From contig WVSR01000001.1 of assembly GCA_015689775.1 (NCBI GenBank), forward strand, positions 372,001-436,000: 64,000 nucleotides of DNA. The letters are read 5' to 3'. Under the pieces are notes generated by a model that was not told the origin of the DNA, did no database searches, and was given only the letters and a program-made list of their open reading frames with translations. Made by a program: the position numbers and the translations under genes. This stretch comes from Rhodobacterales bacterium LSUCC0387 (GTDB lineage: Bacteria; Pseudomonadota; Alphaproteobacteria; Rhodobacterales; Rhodobacteraceae). Shown here piece after piece: positions 49,153 through 59,020 of the stretch; position 1 is the first letter of the stretch; every line of letters starts with the position of its first letter.

Positions 49153-50517
49153 ATGATAGAAGGCCCTTCGAACACAGCGGCGCTGCGGGATCTGGCGGAA
49201 CAGATTTTGGACATTGCAAAAACTGCGGGTGCGGATGCCGCAGATGCGATGGTGGTGCAAGGGGTCTCGCAAACGGTGAGCTTGCGCAATGGCGCTTTAG
49301 AGCAGGCCGAACGATCCGAGGGCACGGAAATGGGCCTTCGAGTCATGGTGGGCCAACGGCAGGCTTGTGTTTCGGTTTCAGATTTGCGCCAAGACACGCT
49401 GCGTGACATGGCCACGCGCGCGGTGGCTATGGCGCGGCTTGCCCCCGAAGATCCAACCGTTGGCTTGGCCGATCCCGCGCAACTCAGCCCGATGCGCGAT
49501 GCATCTGATCTTGAATTGAGCGATGACGGCACAGCACCCCTTCCCGCTGAGATGGAGGATGAGGCCCGCCGCGGCGAGGCGGCGGCCCGTGCGGTTCCCA
49601 AAGTCACCCAAATTCAGTCCTCAAATGCAGGCTATAGCCACCGCACTATCTTTCTTGCAGGCAGCAATGGGTTTGCAGGCGGCTACGCCCGAAGTGATTA
49701 TGGCCTCTCCTGCGTGGCAATTTCAGGCGAAGGCACAGGGATGGAGCGGGATTACTACGGTGATGGCCGTATTTTCCGCAGTGACCTGATTAGCCCCGAA
49801 GAAATAGGACGCGAAGCTGGGATGCGCGCAGCGGCGCGCGTAGGGGCACGTAAGCCAAAAACAGGAAAATATCCCGTTTTCTTTGATGAACGCGTCTCCT
49901 CAACCCTCATCGGGCATATCTTGGCCGCAATCAATGGTAGCGCGATTGCACGCGGGTCGAGTTGGTTGCGCGATGCATTGGGTGAGGCGGTTTTGCCCGT
50001 TGGGTTTGATTTGGTAGAAGACGCCTTGCGCAAGCGTGCCGGCGGCTCGCGCCCCTTTGACGCCGAAGGTTTAGGGGCACAAAAGCGCGCCTTCATACAA
50101 GATGGCAAACTGGCCTCATGGGTGCTTGATCTGGCGACTGCACGAAAATTGGGTCTGCAAAGCACCGCCAATGCTGCGCGCGGGCTCACAAGCCCGCCGT
50201 CGCCAAGCGTTGGAAATCTCGCTTTGGTTGGGCCTGAGGTCGAACGTGAGACGCTATTGCGCGAAATGGGAACGGGTCTGTTGGTGACATCCCTGATCGG
50301 CAGTTCAATCAACCCAACCACAGGCGATTATTCGCGTGGCGCGTCAGGGTTTTGGGTTGAAAACGGCGAAATCACCTCTGCCGTTAATGAATGCACCATT
50401 GCGGGAAATTTGCGCAACATGCTTGGTACGATCCATGCAGCAAATGATGCGCGCCCTCATCTGTCGCGGGTTATCCCCTCTCTTCTAGTAGAGGAGATGA
50501 CGCTTGCAGGGGCCTGA
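49153..50517 (+). CDS. pmbA: TldD/PmbA-family protein
   Basis: 454 residues. The N-terminal part has AGADAADAMVVQGVSQTVSLRNGALEQAE and the C-terminus GTGLLVTSLIGSSINPTTGDYSRGASGFWVENGEI, both typical of PmbA. With TldD it forms a heterodimeric protease that acts on small peptides and antitoxins. The metal site is in TldD, not here. It begins the block pmbA, cysQ-like, DUF4170, waaA, lpxK, seen in related bacteria. Confidence 0.92.
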   Translation: MIEGPSNTAALRDLAEQILDIAKTAGADAADAMVVQGVSQTVSLRNGALEQAERSEGTEMGLRVMVGQRQACVSVSDLRQDTLRDMATRAVAMARLAPEDPTVGLADPAQLSPMRDASDLELSDDGTAPLPAEMEDEARRGEAAARAVPKVTQIQSSNAGYSHRTIFLAGSNGFAGGYARSDYGLSCVAISGEGTGMERDYYGDGRIFRSDLISPEEIGREAGMRAAARVGARKPKTGKYPVFFDERVSSTLIGHILAAINGSAIARGSSWLRDALGEAVLPVGFDLVEDALRKRAGGSRPFDAEGLGAQKRAFIQDGKLASWVLDLATARKLGLQSTANAARGLTSPPSPSVGNLALVGPEVERETLLREMGTGLLVTSLIGSSINPTTGDYSRGASGFWVENGEITSAVNECTIAGNLRNMLGTIHAANDARPHLSRVIPSLLVEEMTLAGA

Positions 50518-51316
50518 GCGGCAAGATCGCGATGATCTGACCCTATTGATAGACGCGGCTCGTGCAGCGGGAGACATTGCTCTGCGCTATTGGCAAAATA
50601 ACTTGAAAGCATGGGAAAAATCTGAAGGGGCAGGCCCTGTCACAGAAGCAGATTTGGAAATCGACAAGATGCTGGCGTGCGATCTTCGGGCCGCGCGTCC
50701 CAATTACGGGTGGTTGTCGGAAGAAAGCCAAGATGACCCTGCCCGTTTGGCTTCGAAGCGGGGTTTCATCGTTGATCCCATCGATGGCACCCGCGCCTTT
50801 ATGGATGGCTCTGGTGATTTCTCGCATGCATTGGCCGTGGTTGAAGATGGGATCGTGCGTGCTGCTGTGGTCTATCTGCCGGCCGTCTGCAGGCTTTATG
50901 CCGCTGCGCGCGGTGGGGGCGCGCTGTGCAATGGGACTCCCTTGCGCATTTCAGGTCATGCCGAAGAAGCAGGCGCGCGTATTCTGACAACCAAGGTTAA
51001 TTTTGAACCACGCTATTGGCCATATGGCGCACCACCCGTGAGCCGCCATTTTCGATCCTCTCTCGCCTACCGTTTGGCCCTTGTGGGCGAAGGGCGCTAT
51101 GATGGGATGCTGACCTTTCGCCCGACTTGGGAATGGGACAGCGCCGCAGGCAGTCTTATCGCCGGCGAAGCAGGTGCCAAGGTCTGCGATCGAGAGGGGA
51201 GGGATTTGCGCTTTAACCGCCCCGACCCGCGAAGTGCGGGCGTTTTTGCAGGATCACGCGCCTTGGTAGATAAATTCATGGCGCGGCTTTCGGGTCAAAC
51301 TGGCTTGACCGCATGA
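50504..51316 (+). CDS. Inositol-monophosphatase family (CysQ-like) phosphatase
   Basis: 270 residues. The start is a TTG at 50504 overlapping the pmbA stop; the choice is supported by AGGAG at 50492-50496. Metal-site motifs are WLSEESQDD, DPIDGTRAFMDG and WEWDSAAG. The family includes inositol and 3'(2'),5'-bisphosphate phosphatases; this context in Rhodobacterales is usually called CysQ-like. Cytoplasmic. Substrate not proven by sequence. Confidence 0.88.
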   Translation: MQGPERQDRDDLTLLIDAARAAGDIALRYWQNNLKAWEKSEGAGPVTEADLEIDKMLACDLRAARPNYGWLSEESQDDPARLASKRGFIVDPIDGTRAFMDGSGDFSHALAVVEDGIVRAAVVYLPAVCRLYAAARGGGALCNGTPLRISGHAEEAGARILTTKVNFEPRYWPYGAPPVSRHFRSSLAYRLALVGEGRYDGMLTFRPTWEWDSAAGSLIAGEAGAKVCDREGRDLRFNRPDPRSAGVFAGSRALVDKFMARLSGQTGLTA

Positions 51317-51372
51317 GCCAAAACCTTAGGGTGCGCGCAGGTTTTCAAGGCTTCTTGTTAAGGAAATAATCT

Positions 51373-51609
51373 ATGGCACAGGGTCTGCATTTGGTGTTTG
51401 GGGACGAATTGCTCGACCCAGCCCGCACGGAGTTTCGCGATACGAAAGATATTCATATCGTGGGAATTTTTCCTGATTATGACAGCGCCGATAACGCATG
51501 GAAATCTGAGGCACAGCACACAGTAGACAATGCGTATATGCGCTGCTTCACTGCCCATTTGCACCGCCTGCGCGATGCGGATCAGGCCAATTCCGCTCAA
51601 AGCGAGTAA
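51373..51609 (+). CDS. DUF4170 small protein
   Basis: 78 residues starting MAQGLHLVFGDELLDPARTEF, with DIHIVGIFPDYDSADNAWKSEAQHTVDNAYMRCFTAHLHRL. This is the conserved DUF4170 pattern, a family restricted largely to alphaproteobacteria and, as here, sitting ahead of waaA. Function unknown. waaA starts 14 bp after its stop. Confidence 0.85.
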   Translation: MAQGLHLVFGDELLDPARTEFRDTKDIHIVGIFPDYDSADNAWKSEAQHTVDNAYMRCFTAHLHRLRDADQANSAQSE

Positions 51610-51622
51610 GGAATTGCATCGG

Positions 51623-52933
51623 ATGCGGTCGCGCTCGTTGCTACTTTGGCTTTATCTTCTGTTTTCGCGTCATGCCACGGGTTTGGCGGAACGGATTTTG
51701 GTGGGCCGTTTGGCGCGCGGTAAAGAGGACGCGGCGCGCATCAATGAGCGGCGCGGGCTGGCCAGTCAAGCGCGGCCCGATGGGCCATTGATCTGGTTTC
51801 ATGCCGCCTCTGTCGGCGAGGCGCTTTCCCTTCTTGAGCTGATCCGCCGCATCCTCGAGGAGCGCGAAGACCTCACGATTCTGGTTACGACAGGCACAGT
51901 GACATCCGCGGCTGTGATGGGGCGGCGTTTACCTACCGATGTAATCCATCAATTCGCACCTTTGGATATTTTAGGTTTTGTTCGATCTTTTCTGAACCAT
52001 TGGCGGCCAGACCTAGCCATTTGGACAGAGTCCGAACTTTGGCCTTCCATGATTGTAGAAACGCATCGGCAAGGATGCCCGATGATGTTGCTCAATGCGC
52101 GCATCTCGCAAGGGTCAGCGCGCAATTGGCGGTGGTTGGGCGGAATGGCCCGCGCGTTGCTGTCGCGATTTGATTTGGTGCAAGCGCAAGATGATCTGAC
52201 CGCGTCTCGATTGCGGGGCTTGGGCTTGTTGCCATCGCGCATTGAAGTGACAGGCACCCTTAAGGAAGGTGCGGCGGCCCTTCCCCATGATGAGGTGCAG
52301 CGGCAAGATCTCTCGCAGCGCCTTGGCACGCGCCCCGCATGGGTGGCGGCCTCCACCCATGCGGGCGAAGAGGACTTGGTCTTAGCCGCCCATCGGGCCG
52401 TGTTGCGGTCAAACCCACGGGCCATTCTTTTGCTCGTGCCACGCCATCCTGAGCGTGGCGCAGATATTGCGAAACTCTTAGAAAGTGATGGCTGGACATT
52501 TGCACAGCGCAGCACAGGCGCCCTGCCTGACCGCGACACCCAAGTGTATCTGGCCGATAGTTTGGGCGAATTGGGCCTTTGGTATCGGCTTGCCCCAATT
52601 TCTTTTTTGGGTGGATCTTTGGTTGATATCGGGGGGCATAATCCGTTTGAACCTGCTGCCCTTGGATCTGCCGTTCTCTACGGGCCATATGTCAGCAATT
52701 TCACCGATATTTTTGATCGTTTGCAGGCGGCTGATGCTGCGCGGCAGGTGCGGGATTCCGAAAGCCTCGCCCGCGCAGTGGATGAATTGATGAACCCAGA
52801 ACGGGCAGCAGCTATGGCCAATGCAGCATGGGAAGTATCTTCAACAGGCGCTGCGGTGACGGATCGTGCCTTCAATGCTATCCTAGAGCGATTGGAACAA
52901 CGCGAAGCGGATAAGCCCAATGCAAGCACCTAG
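51623..52933 (+). CDS. waaA: 3-deoxy-D-manno-octulosonate (Kdo) transferase
   Basis: 436 residues from the ATG at 51623, with AAGGA upstream. An N-terminal membrane anchor (LLLWLYLLFSRHATG) precedes a GT-B fold: WFHAASVGEALSLLELI near residue 58, WTESELWP near 134, and GGSLVDIGGHNPFEPA near 333. It adds Kdo to lipid IVA on the cytoplasmic face of the inner membrane. lpxK follows with a 14-base overlap, giving a lipid A unit; kdsD at 2.4 kb makes the Kdo precursor. Confidence 0.95.
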   Translation: MRSRSLLLWLYLLFSRHATGLAERILVGRLARGKEDAARINERRGLASQARPDGPLIWFHAASVGEALSLLELIRRILEEREDLTILVTTGTVTSAAVMGRRLPTDVIHQFAPLDILGFVRSFLNHWRPDLAIWTESELWPSMIVETHRQGCPMMLLNARISQGSARNWRWLGGMARALLSRFDLVQAQDDLTASRLRGLGLLPSRIEVTGTLKEGAAALPHDEVQRQDLSQRLGTRPAWVAASTHAGEEDLVLAAHRAVLRSNPRAILLLVPRHPERGADIAKLLESDGWTFAQRSTGALPDRDTQVYLADSLGELGLWYRLAPISFLGGSLVDIGGHNPFEPAALGSAVLYGPYVSNFTDIFDRLQAADAARQVRDSESLARAVDELMNPERAAAMANAAWEVSSTGAAVTDRAFNAILERLEQREADKPNAST

Positions 52934-53900
52934 ATTTTGGTATCGCTCTCGGCCCAATACAGTGGCCCATGCCTTGCGCCCACTTAGCGCGCTTTATGCG
53001 GCAGGCACTGCGCGCAAATTGGCAACAGGCGCTCGGGCGAGACTTGGCGTGCCTGTGGTCTGTGTTGGCAATTTGGCGGCAGGCGGAACTGGGAAAACGC
53101 CCACTGTGATTGCCCTTTGGGAAATCCTAGCAGGGCTTGGCGCCACCCCCCACATTCTCAGCCGTGGGTATGGTGGAACACTCACCAAAGCAACACGCGT
53201 TGATCCGACCCGTCACAGCGCGGATGAGTGTGGTGATGAACCCTTGTTTTTGTCAGCTTTTGCGCCTGTTTGGGTGGGTCAAGATCGTCTGCAAAGTGCC
53301 AAATCGGCGATTGTGGCGGGGGCCGATATTTTGATCCTTGATGACGGGTTTCAAAATGCAAGCCTGACTTATGATTTGTCTTTGATTGTGGTGGATGCCG
53401 CGCGTGGATTTGGCAATGGTCTGGTGATCCCCGCAGGCCCGCTGCGCGAGCCGATTGCAACAGGCCTTGCGCGTGCGGATTTTGTTCTGTCCATTGGGGA
53501 GGCAGATCAGCAGGCGGCGTTTTCAAAGCGCCATCCAAATATTCCTTGCCCCCTCCTTACGGGCCATCTGGCGCCGTTGAATATGGGGATGTCTTTCCAA
53601 GACATGCCCGTTTTAGCCTTTGCAGGGATCGGTCATCCTGAAAAATTCTTTGCCACATTGCGCGAAATGGGTGCGCGCATATTGCGGGCTGAGGCCCTCA
53701 GCGACCACCAACCTTTAAGCGATGCCTTGATGGCACGGATTTTGCGCAATGCGCAGAGCCTTGGGGCGCAGCCTGTCACAACGGAAAAAGATGCGGTGCG
53801 CCTGCCTGATGCGCTGCGGCGTGAGGTGTTGACGGTGCCAATACGGCTGCGTCTAGACCAAGATCACGCTTTACAGGATCGCCTTAGCCAGATTTTGTAG
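52920..53900 (+). CDS. lpxK: Tetraacyldisaccharide 4'-kinase
   Basis: 326 residues. The P-loop is in VGNLAAGGTGKTP near residue 51-63, and the second region LDDGFQN near 140 holds the aspartates needed for metal binding. It phosphorylates the 4' position of the lipid A disaccharide before Kdo transfer. It overlaps waaA by 14 bases and converges on the CoA transferase with a 17-base overlap. Confidence 0.95.
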   Translation: MQAPRFWYRSRPNTVAHALRPLSALYAAGTARKLATGARARLGVPVVCVGNLAAGGTGKTPTVIALWEILAGLGATPHILSRGYGGTLTKATRVDPTRHSADECGDEPLFLSAFAPVWVGQDRLQSAKSAIVAGADILILDDGFQNASLTYDLSLIVVDAARGFGNGLVIPAGPLREPIATGLARADFVLSIGEADQQAAFSKRHPNIPCPLLTGHLAPLNMGMSFQDMPVLAFAGIGHPEKFFATLREMGARILRAEALSDHQPLSDALMARILRNAQSLGAQPVTTEKDAVRLPDALRREVLTVPIRLRLDQDHALQDRLSQIL

Positions 53901-55029
53901 AAAACCCGGTGATGTCATCATCCTCGCCCAATTTTGGCGCGGGACGTTCGAGCGCCAAATCAGCCCCCGAAAAATGAAAAGGCGGTCGCGTGCTTGGCAC
54001 GCCCTCAAGATCAAGGCGAAACCCACGCGCTACTGCCTGCGGATCGGCGAAGGTTTCTGCGAGTGAATTGATCGGCCCTGCGGGCACAGATTTCACTTCG
54101 CACGCCTCTATTAGGGCAGATTTGCTGAAGCTGCGCGTCTTAGGCTCTAGCGCTGCGTTCAGGCTGTCGCGGTTTTTGACACGATCTGCATTGGTGCGAT
54201 ATCGCGGATCCTTTCCTAACTCCGCACAGTCCAAAATCTTGCATAGTTTTTGGAATTGCCCATCATTGCCAACCGCGATGATGATCCAACCATCGGCGCA
54301 TGGAAAGGTTTGATAAGGCGCGAGATTGGGATGGGCATTCCCCATACGATTGGGAGCTTGCCCTGTGACCAAATAATTCATTGCTTGATTTGCCATCATC
54401 GCGGTCGCGGCATCAAAAAGCGCCATATCAATGTGCTGCCCTTGGCCTGTGCGCGCGCGCATATGTAACGCTGCCAAAATGGCGTTTGAGGCATAAAGAC
54501 CTGTGACAATATCCGTTACAGCCACGCCAACCTTTTGGGGATGATCCTCGGGGTCGCCTGTGACAGACATCAGGCCAGACATGCCTTGGATGATGTAATC
54601 ATAGCCAGCGCGATGCGCATATGGTCCATATTGGCCGAACCCCGTGATCGAGCAATAAATCAATGCAGGGTTTTTGCGGGCCAGACTTGGGTAATCGAGG
54701 CCAAATTTGGCCAAACCGCCAAGTTTGAAATTCTCAATCAAAACATCCGCTTCGCGCGCCATAGCAATCACGCGGGCGCGGTCTTTGACAGATTTGAAGT
54801 CGGCGATGATGGATTTTTTGCCGCGATTTGTTCCATGAAAATAAGCCGCGCTTTCGTCCCCCTCACGAGAGATAAAGGGCGGGCCCCAATGGCGCGTGTC
54901 ATCACCATCAGGGCTTTCGACCTTGATCACTTCGGCGCCCAAATCTGCCAAAACCTGTCCCGCCCACGGCCCCGCCAAAATACGGGCAAGCTCTAGAACT
55001 TTGACACCTGCAAGGGGGGTGCTGTTCAT
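53884..55029 (-). CDS. Family III CoA transferase (CaiB/BaiF)
   Basis: 381 residues. It begins LAGVKVLELARILAGPWAGQVLADLGAEVIKVE, the family hallmark, with the acyl-accepting aspartate expected in HIDMALFDA. It moves CoA between carboxylic acids or racemises 2-methylacyl-CoAs. Substrates are unknown. Its start overlaps the DsbA-like gene stop by four bases. In related genomes smc usually follows the dciA-dsbA pair here. Confidence 0.9.
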   Translation of the reverse strand: MNSTPLAGVKVLELARILAGPWAGQVLADLGAEVIKVESPDGDDTRHWGPPFISREGDESAAYFHGTNRGKKSIIADFKSVKDRARVIAMAREADVLIENFKLGGLAKFGLDYPSLARKNPALIYCSITGFGQYGPYAHRAGYDYIIQGMSGLMSVTGDPEDHPQKVGVAVTDIVTGLYASNAILAALHMRARTGQGQHIDMALFDAATAMMANQAMNYLVTGQAPNRMGNAHPNLAPYQTFPCADGWIIIAVGNDGQFQKLCKILDCAELGKDPRYRTNADRVKNRDSLNAALEPKTRSFSKSALIEACEVKSVPAGPINSLAETFADPQAVARGFRLDLEGVPSTRPPFHFSGADLALERPAPKLGEDDDITGFSTKSG

Positions 55030-55649
55030 TGGTTGCGGGCAATCGCGTCTTCGATCCGCGCTGCAATATCCTCATAGGCCATGTTGCCATATAATGTGCC
55101 ATCAATGACGAAGGCGGGCGTACCTTCAATCGGATATTCTTCGCGATTGGCTTCGTAATTATCGATCATGGCCTGCGCGGTTTCGGCATCCTGCATACAG
55201 ACGTCCAATTCGGCATCCGTCAAACCAACCGAAAGACCGATGCGCCGCAGATTGCCCGCGATGGTCGCAGCATCACCTTGGGTCCATTCCCGCTGCGTGC
55301 GATAAACGATATCTGCCACGCCAAAATACCGCATTTCGCCTGCGCAACGCGCTACCATGGCCGCCCACAGACCTGGGCGGTCAAAGTAAACTTCACGATA
55401 AACCAAGAGCAGTTTGCCTGTTTCGATGTAATCGCGCTTTAACTGAGGCAAAACCTGTATATGGAAATTGGCGCAATGCGGGCAGGTGAATGAGGCATAT
55501 TCGATCATTTCAACAGGCGCATTTGGATCGCCAAGGGTAAAATCCACAATCTCAGGGGCGGCGCTTGCGTCTTGAGCCATGCCAAATCTGGGGATAGCGG
55601 ATACAAAAGCCGCTGCGGATGCTGCGATCAAGGCCTGTCTGCGATCCAT
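55026..55649 (-). CDS. DsbA-family thiol-disulfide oxidoreductase
   Basis: 207 residues. The signal peptide MDRRQALIAASAAAFVSAIP has a twin-arginine start, so Tat export is possible. The thioredoxin-like domain has active site FTCPHCANFH (CPHC) near residue 58 and closes with GTPAFVIDGTLYGN, the cis-proline region. It would form or shuffle disulfides in the periplasm. It sits between dciA and the CoA transferase; the ATGA overlap couples it to the latter. Confidence 0.88.
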   Translation of the reverse strand: MDRRQALIAASAAAFVSAIPRFGMAQDASAAPEIVDFTLGDPNAPVEMIEYASFTCPHCANFHIQVLPQLKRDYIETGKLLLVYREVYFDRPGLWAAMVARCAGEMRYFGVADIVYRTQREWTQGDAATIAGNLRRIGLSVGLTDAELDVCMQDAETAQAMIDNYEANREEYPIEGTPAFVIDGTLYGNMAYEDIAARIEDAIARNQ

Positions 55650-55668
55650 AATATTCTCTCTCTGTAAA

Positions 55669-56199
55669 TTAGGATATCTGTTTTCTTATGACGCGCTGCG
55701 CCAGACGTTCAAGAGCATCGCGTAACCCCTCATCGGTGATATGCGCTGCTGCGGCCTTGGCCTTTGCATTCACGATTTCTATCGCCTCTTGGGGTAATTC
55801 TGTTTTTGGGCGTGGTGCGATGAAGTCACGCGCAAAGCACTGTCCCGCTGTTTGGGTCAAGGATATTTTGGACACAGCGTTATAACCATAAGCCGCGTTT
55901 ACCTTTGTTCTGATATCTTTTTTGCGCATCTCAAGGATGGGGGCATGCGCCCCGCTCGTCAAAAGGACTAATGTGGCCCCAAACCCATCGCGCCCATACG
56001 ACAGTTTTACAGGGCGCGTGATATCAGCAATCTCAGGCCCCATGATCTCCCGCCACTGGGTGATCAGCCGCGCCTCTGCAAAACCACGCCGTTCTGCGGG
56101 GCTTTTGATTTGCGCCATGACAAGCTTGGCCGCAGGTTCAAACCCACGGTTGCGGCGGCTTGCCTCTTTGGGCGGGATATGATCGCTTGCTTTTTTCAT
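55669..56199 (-). CDS. dciA: DciA-like DUF721 protein
   Basis: 176 residues. The DUF721 core shows AEARLITQWREIMGPEIADITRPVKLSYGRDGFGATLVLLTSGA, with the expected basic start SRRNRGFEPAAKLV. DciA loads the replicative helicase DnaB in bacteria lacking DnaC. The C-terminal half has a helical KAKAAAAHITDEGLRDALERLAQRVI. It is divergent from mutY with 66 bp between starts, a common pairing in this group. Confidence 0.85.
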   Translation of the reverse strand: MKKASDHIPPKEASRRNRGFEPAAKLVMAQIKSPAERRGFAEARLITQWREIMGPEIADITRPVKLSYGRDGFGATLVLLTSGAHAPILEMRKKDIRTKVNAAYGYNAVSKISLTQTAGQCFARDFIAPRPKTELPQEAIEIVNAKAKAAAAHITDEGLRDALERLAQRVIRKQIS

Positions 56200-56265
56200 C
56201 TGCGGGTCAATTTAGGGGGTATAACACAGATTGACCAATCAAAACCGAAGACGGGGTGATAAAGC

Positions 56266-57366
56266 TTGCGTGACGAGATTGAAATAACGGATGACCTCTC
56301 GAGTGACTTGTTGGCGTGGTATGATGACCACGCGCGCGAGATGCCGTGGCGGGTCGGGCCTGACGCGCGAAAATCGGGGCAGCGTCCAAATCCCTACCAT
56401 GTGTGGTTGTCTGAAGTCATGCTACAGCAAACAACTGTGGCGGCTGTACGTGACTACTTTATCAAGTTTATCCATCTGTGGCCTCGGATTGAGGATCTTG
56501 CCGCAGCGGAAGATGCGGATGTCATGGCTGCTTGGGCGGGGCTTGGCTACTATGCAAGGGCGCGAAACCTGCTCAAATGCGCGCGTGTCGTGACGGATCA
56601 ACATGCGGGGATATTCCCGACAACGGAAGAGGCGCTGTTGACCCTTCCTGGAATTGGCCCTTACACCGCAGCTGCGATCGCCGCGATAGCCTTTGACCGC
56701 CGCGCAGTTGTCATGGATGGCAATGTCGAGCGTGTCATGGCGCGCCTCTTCGCAGTGGAAACCCCTTTACCCCATGCAAAGCCGGAGTTGAAATCCCATG
56801 CCGCCGCCCTCACCCCTGCGCCGCGGGCGGGGGACTACGCGCAAGCCGTTATGGATTTGGGTGCCACGATTTGCACATCACGCAGCCCTGCCTGTGGCAT
56901 TTGCCCGATCATGGCCCTATGCGCCGCCCGCAAAGTTGGCATTGCAGCGGAATTGCCGCGCAAGGACCCAAAACAGCCTAAACCAACGCGGATTGGGCAT
57001 ATTTACTTGGCTTTTCAGCCCAATGGCGCGGTTTTGGTCGAGCAACGCCCCGAAGCGGGTCTTTTGGGTGGGATGCTTGGCTTTATCACGAGCCCTTGGG
57101 TGGCGGTGGATGATCCCGCGACCCCCATAACAAAGGCGCCCGCCCCTCCCCTTAAGGGCGATTGGCGCGACACGTGCCAAGAGGTGCGTCACACTTTTAC
57201 CCATTTCCACCTGCGCCTACGCGTGCATCTGTGCTACGCCTCCGAAAACGCAACCCCGCAGCAAGGCTATTTCCTGCCCCGCGCCAGGTTCCGCGTTGCG
57301 GATATGCCAACAGTGATGCGAAAAGCATTTGATCTTTGCCGCATCGATAAGGAGCTTGCATCCTAA
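56266..57366 (+). CDS. mutY: A/G-specific adenine glycosylase
   Basis: 366 residues from a TTG at 56266 (no ATG near the conserved start). The N-terminal catalytic domain has MPWRVGPDARKSGQRPNPYHVWLSEVMLQQTT and the helix-hairpin-helix LPGIGPYTAAAIAAIAF. The 4Fe-4S ligands CTSRSPACGICPIMALC follow the C-x6-C-x2-C-x5-C rule. The C-terminal part is Nudix-like for 8-oxoG recognition. It removes A opposite 8-oxoguanine. A perfect AT-rich hairpin starts on the base after its stop. Confidence 0.94.
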   Translation: MRDEIEITDDLSSDLLAWYDDHAREMPWRVGPDARKSGQRPNPYHVWLSEVMLQQTTVAAVRDYFIKFIHLWPRIEDLAAAEDADVMAAWAGLGYYARARNLLKCARVVTDQHAGIFPTTEEALLTLPGIGPYTAAAIAAIAFDRRAVVMDGNVERVMARLFAVETPLPHAKPELKSHAAALTPAPRAGDYAQAVMDLGATICTSRSPACGICPIMALCAARKVGIAAELPRKDPKQPKPTRIGHIYLAFQPNGAVLVEQRPEAGLLGGMLGFITSPWVAVDDPATPITKAPAPPLKGDWRDTCQEVRHTFTHFHLRLRVHLCYASENATPQQGYFLPRARFRVADMPTVMRKAFDLCRIDKELAS

Positions 57367-57398
57367 GAAATATTATATATTTTCGTATATAATATTTC
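57367..57398 (+). terminator. AT-only 13-bp perfect hairpin after mutY
   Basis: GAAATATTATATA at 57367-57379 is exactly complementary to 57386-57398, with loop TTTTCG. It begins on the base after the mutY stop codon. Twelve of the 13 pairs are A-T, so this is not a usual intrinsic terminator, though it could stop transcription or mark a 3' end. No T-run follows. Confidence 0.5.
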
Positions 57399-57452
57399 AT
57401 CATATATACGTTTAGTATAGCAGCCTGAGGTGTGAGGTTTAGACATAATCTG

Positions 57453-57681
57453 GTCAAACCCGGCCATTCGTGGCATGCGAACATCGAGCCACGAAGTGGC
57501 TGCTGATCAACTTGCAGAGCCATTCGGATCATCATTATCGTCTGGATTGGGCCTATACGCCTTTGCAAACTTACGATCACAAGGCCATGCCGCAACTGCC
57601 TTGCCGCTATCCTGTGATCGGATTTTGGCGTTCTGCCCACTCTTATGGTGGCGGGTTATGAACACTAGGGTGCGCGCTTAG
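57453..57681 (+). pseudogene. C-terminal relic of an AlkB-type alkane monooxygenase
   Basis: Translation across two breaks gives VKPGHSWHAN, then HRATKWLLINLQSHSDHH with TPLQTY and PQLPCRYPV, then LAFCPLLWWRVMNTRVRA and a TAG. This matches the end of membrane diiron alkane hydroxylases, with their last histidine box (HSDHH, 57521-57535). The frame breaks are near 57482 (restore one C) and near 57623-57626 (restore one T). No part of the protein upstream of the HSW segment is present. It is non-functional. Confidence 0.75.
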
Positions 57682-57688
57682 CGCGCAC
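57670..57688 (+). repeat. GC hairpin over the end of the alkB relic
   Basis: GTGCGCGC, loop TTA, GCGCGCAC: a perfect 8-bp stem whose loop contains part of the relic's TAG stop. Without a T-run after it, its role as terminator is uncertain. Confidence 0.5.
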
Positions 57689-57749
57689 AACACTATCCGC
57701 AAGTCACTGATTGGATGCCCTATTCGAAAGGACTGCGTCGAACAGAATG

Positions 57750-57778
57750 AAAAAACCCCCGCCCGATGGGGCGAGGGT
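57750..57778 (-). terminator. Terminator of ccrM
   Basis: On the minus strand ACCCTCGCCC, loop ATC/CAT, then GGGCGGGGGT followed by TTTTTT. It lies about 70 bases after the ccrM stop and is the strongest intrinsic terminator in this part of the window. Confidence 0.82.
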
Positions 57779-57847
57779 AAGGTGCGTGCCCCCGAGGCAA
57801 AAGCCACAGGCACGGGCGGTATGTCGAAAGCTATCTTGGAGGTGGCG

Positions 57848-58969
<1,122 letters not shown>

Positions 58970-58997
58970 TTAATCGTCGCGGCGCCATTTTTTGACG

Positions 58998-59020
58998 CTC
59001 ATCTTGAGGCTTAAGATGAG
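58998..59020. repeat. 8-bp inverted repeat upstream of ccrM
   Basis: CTCATCTT at 58998-59005 and its exact reverse complement at 59013-59020 flank a seven-base spacer. The right arm overlaps the GAGTC site at 59018-59022. On neither strand is it followed by a T-run, so an operator is more likely than a terminator. Confidence 0.5.

Noticed and set aside
58998-59020. Inverted repeat as a terminator for rnhB
   Set aside because: On the minus strand it is followed by CGTCAAAAAA, not by T; kept as a possible operator instead.
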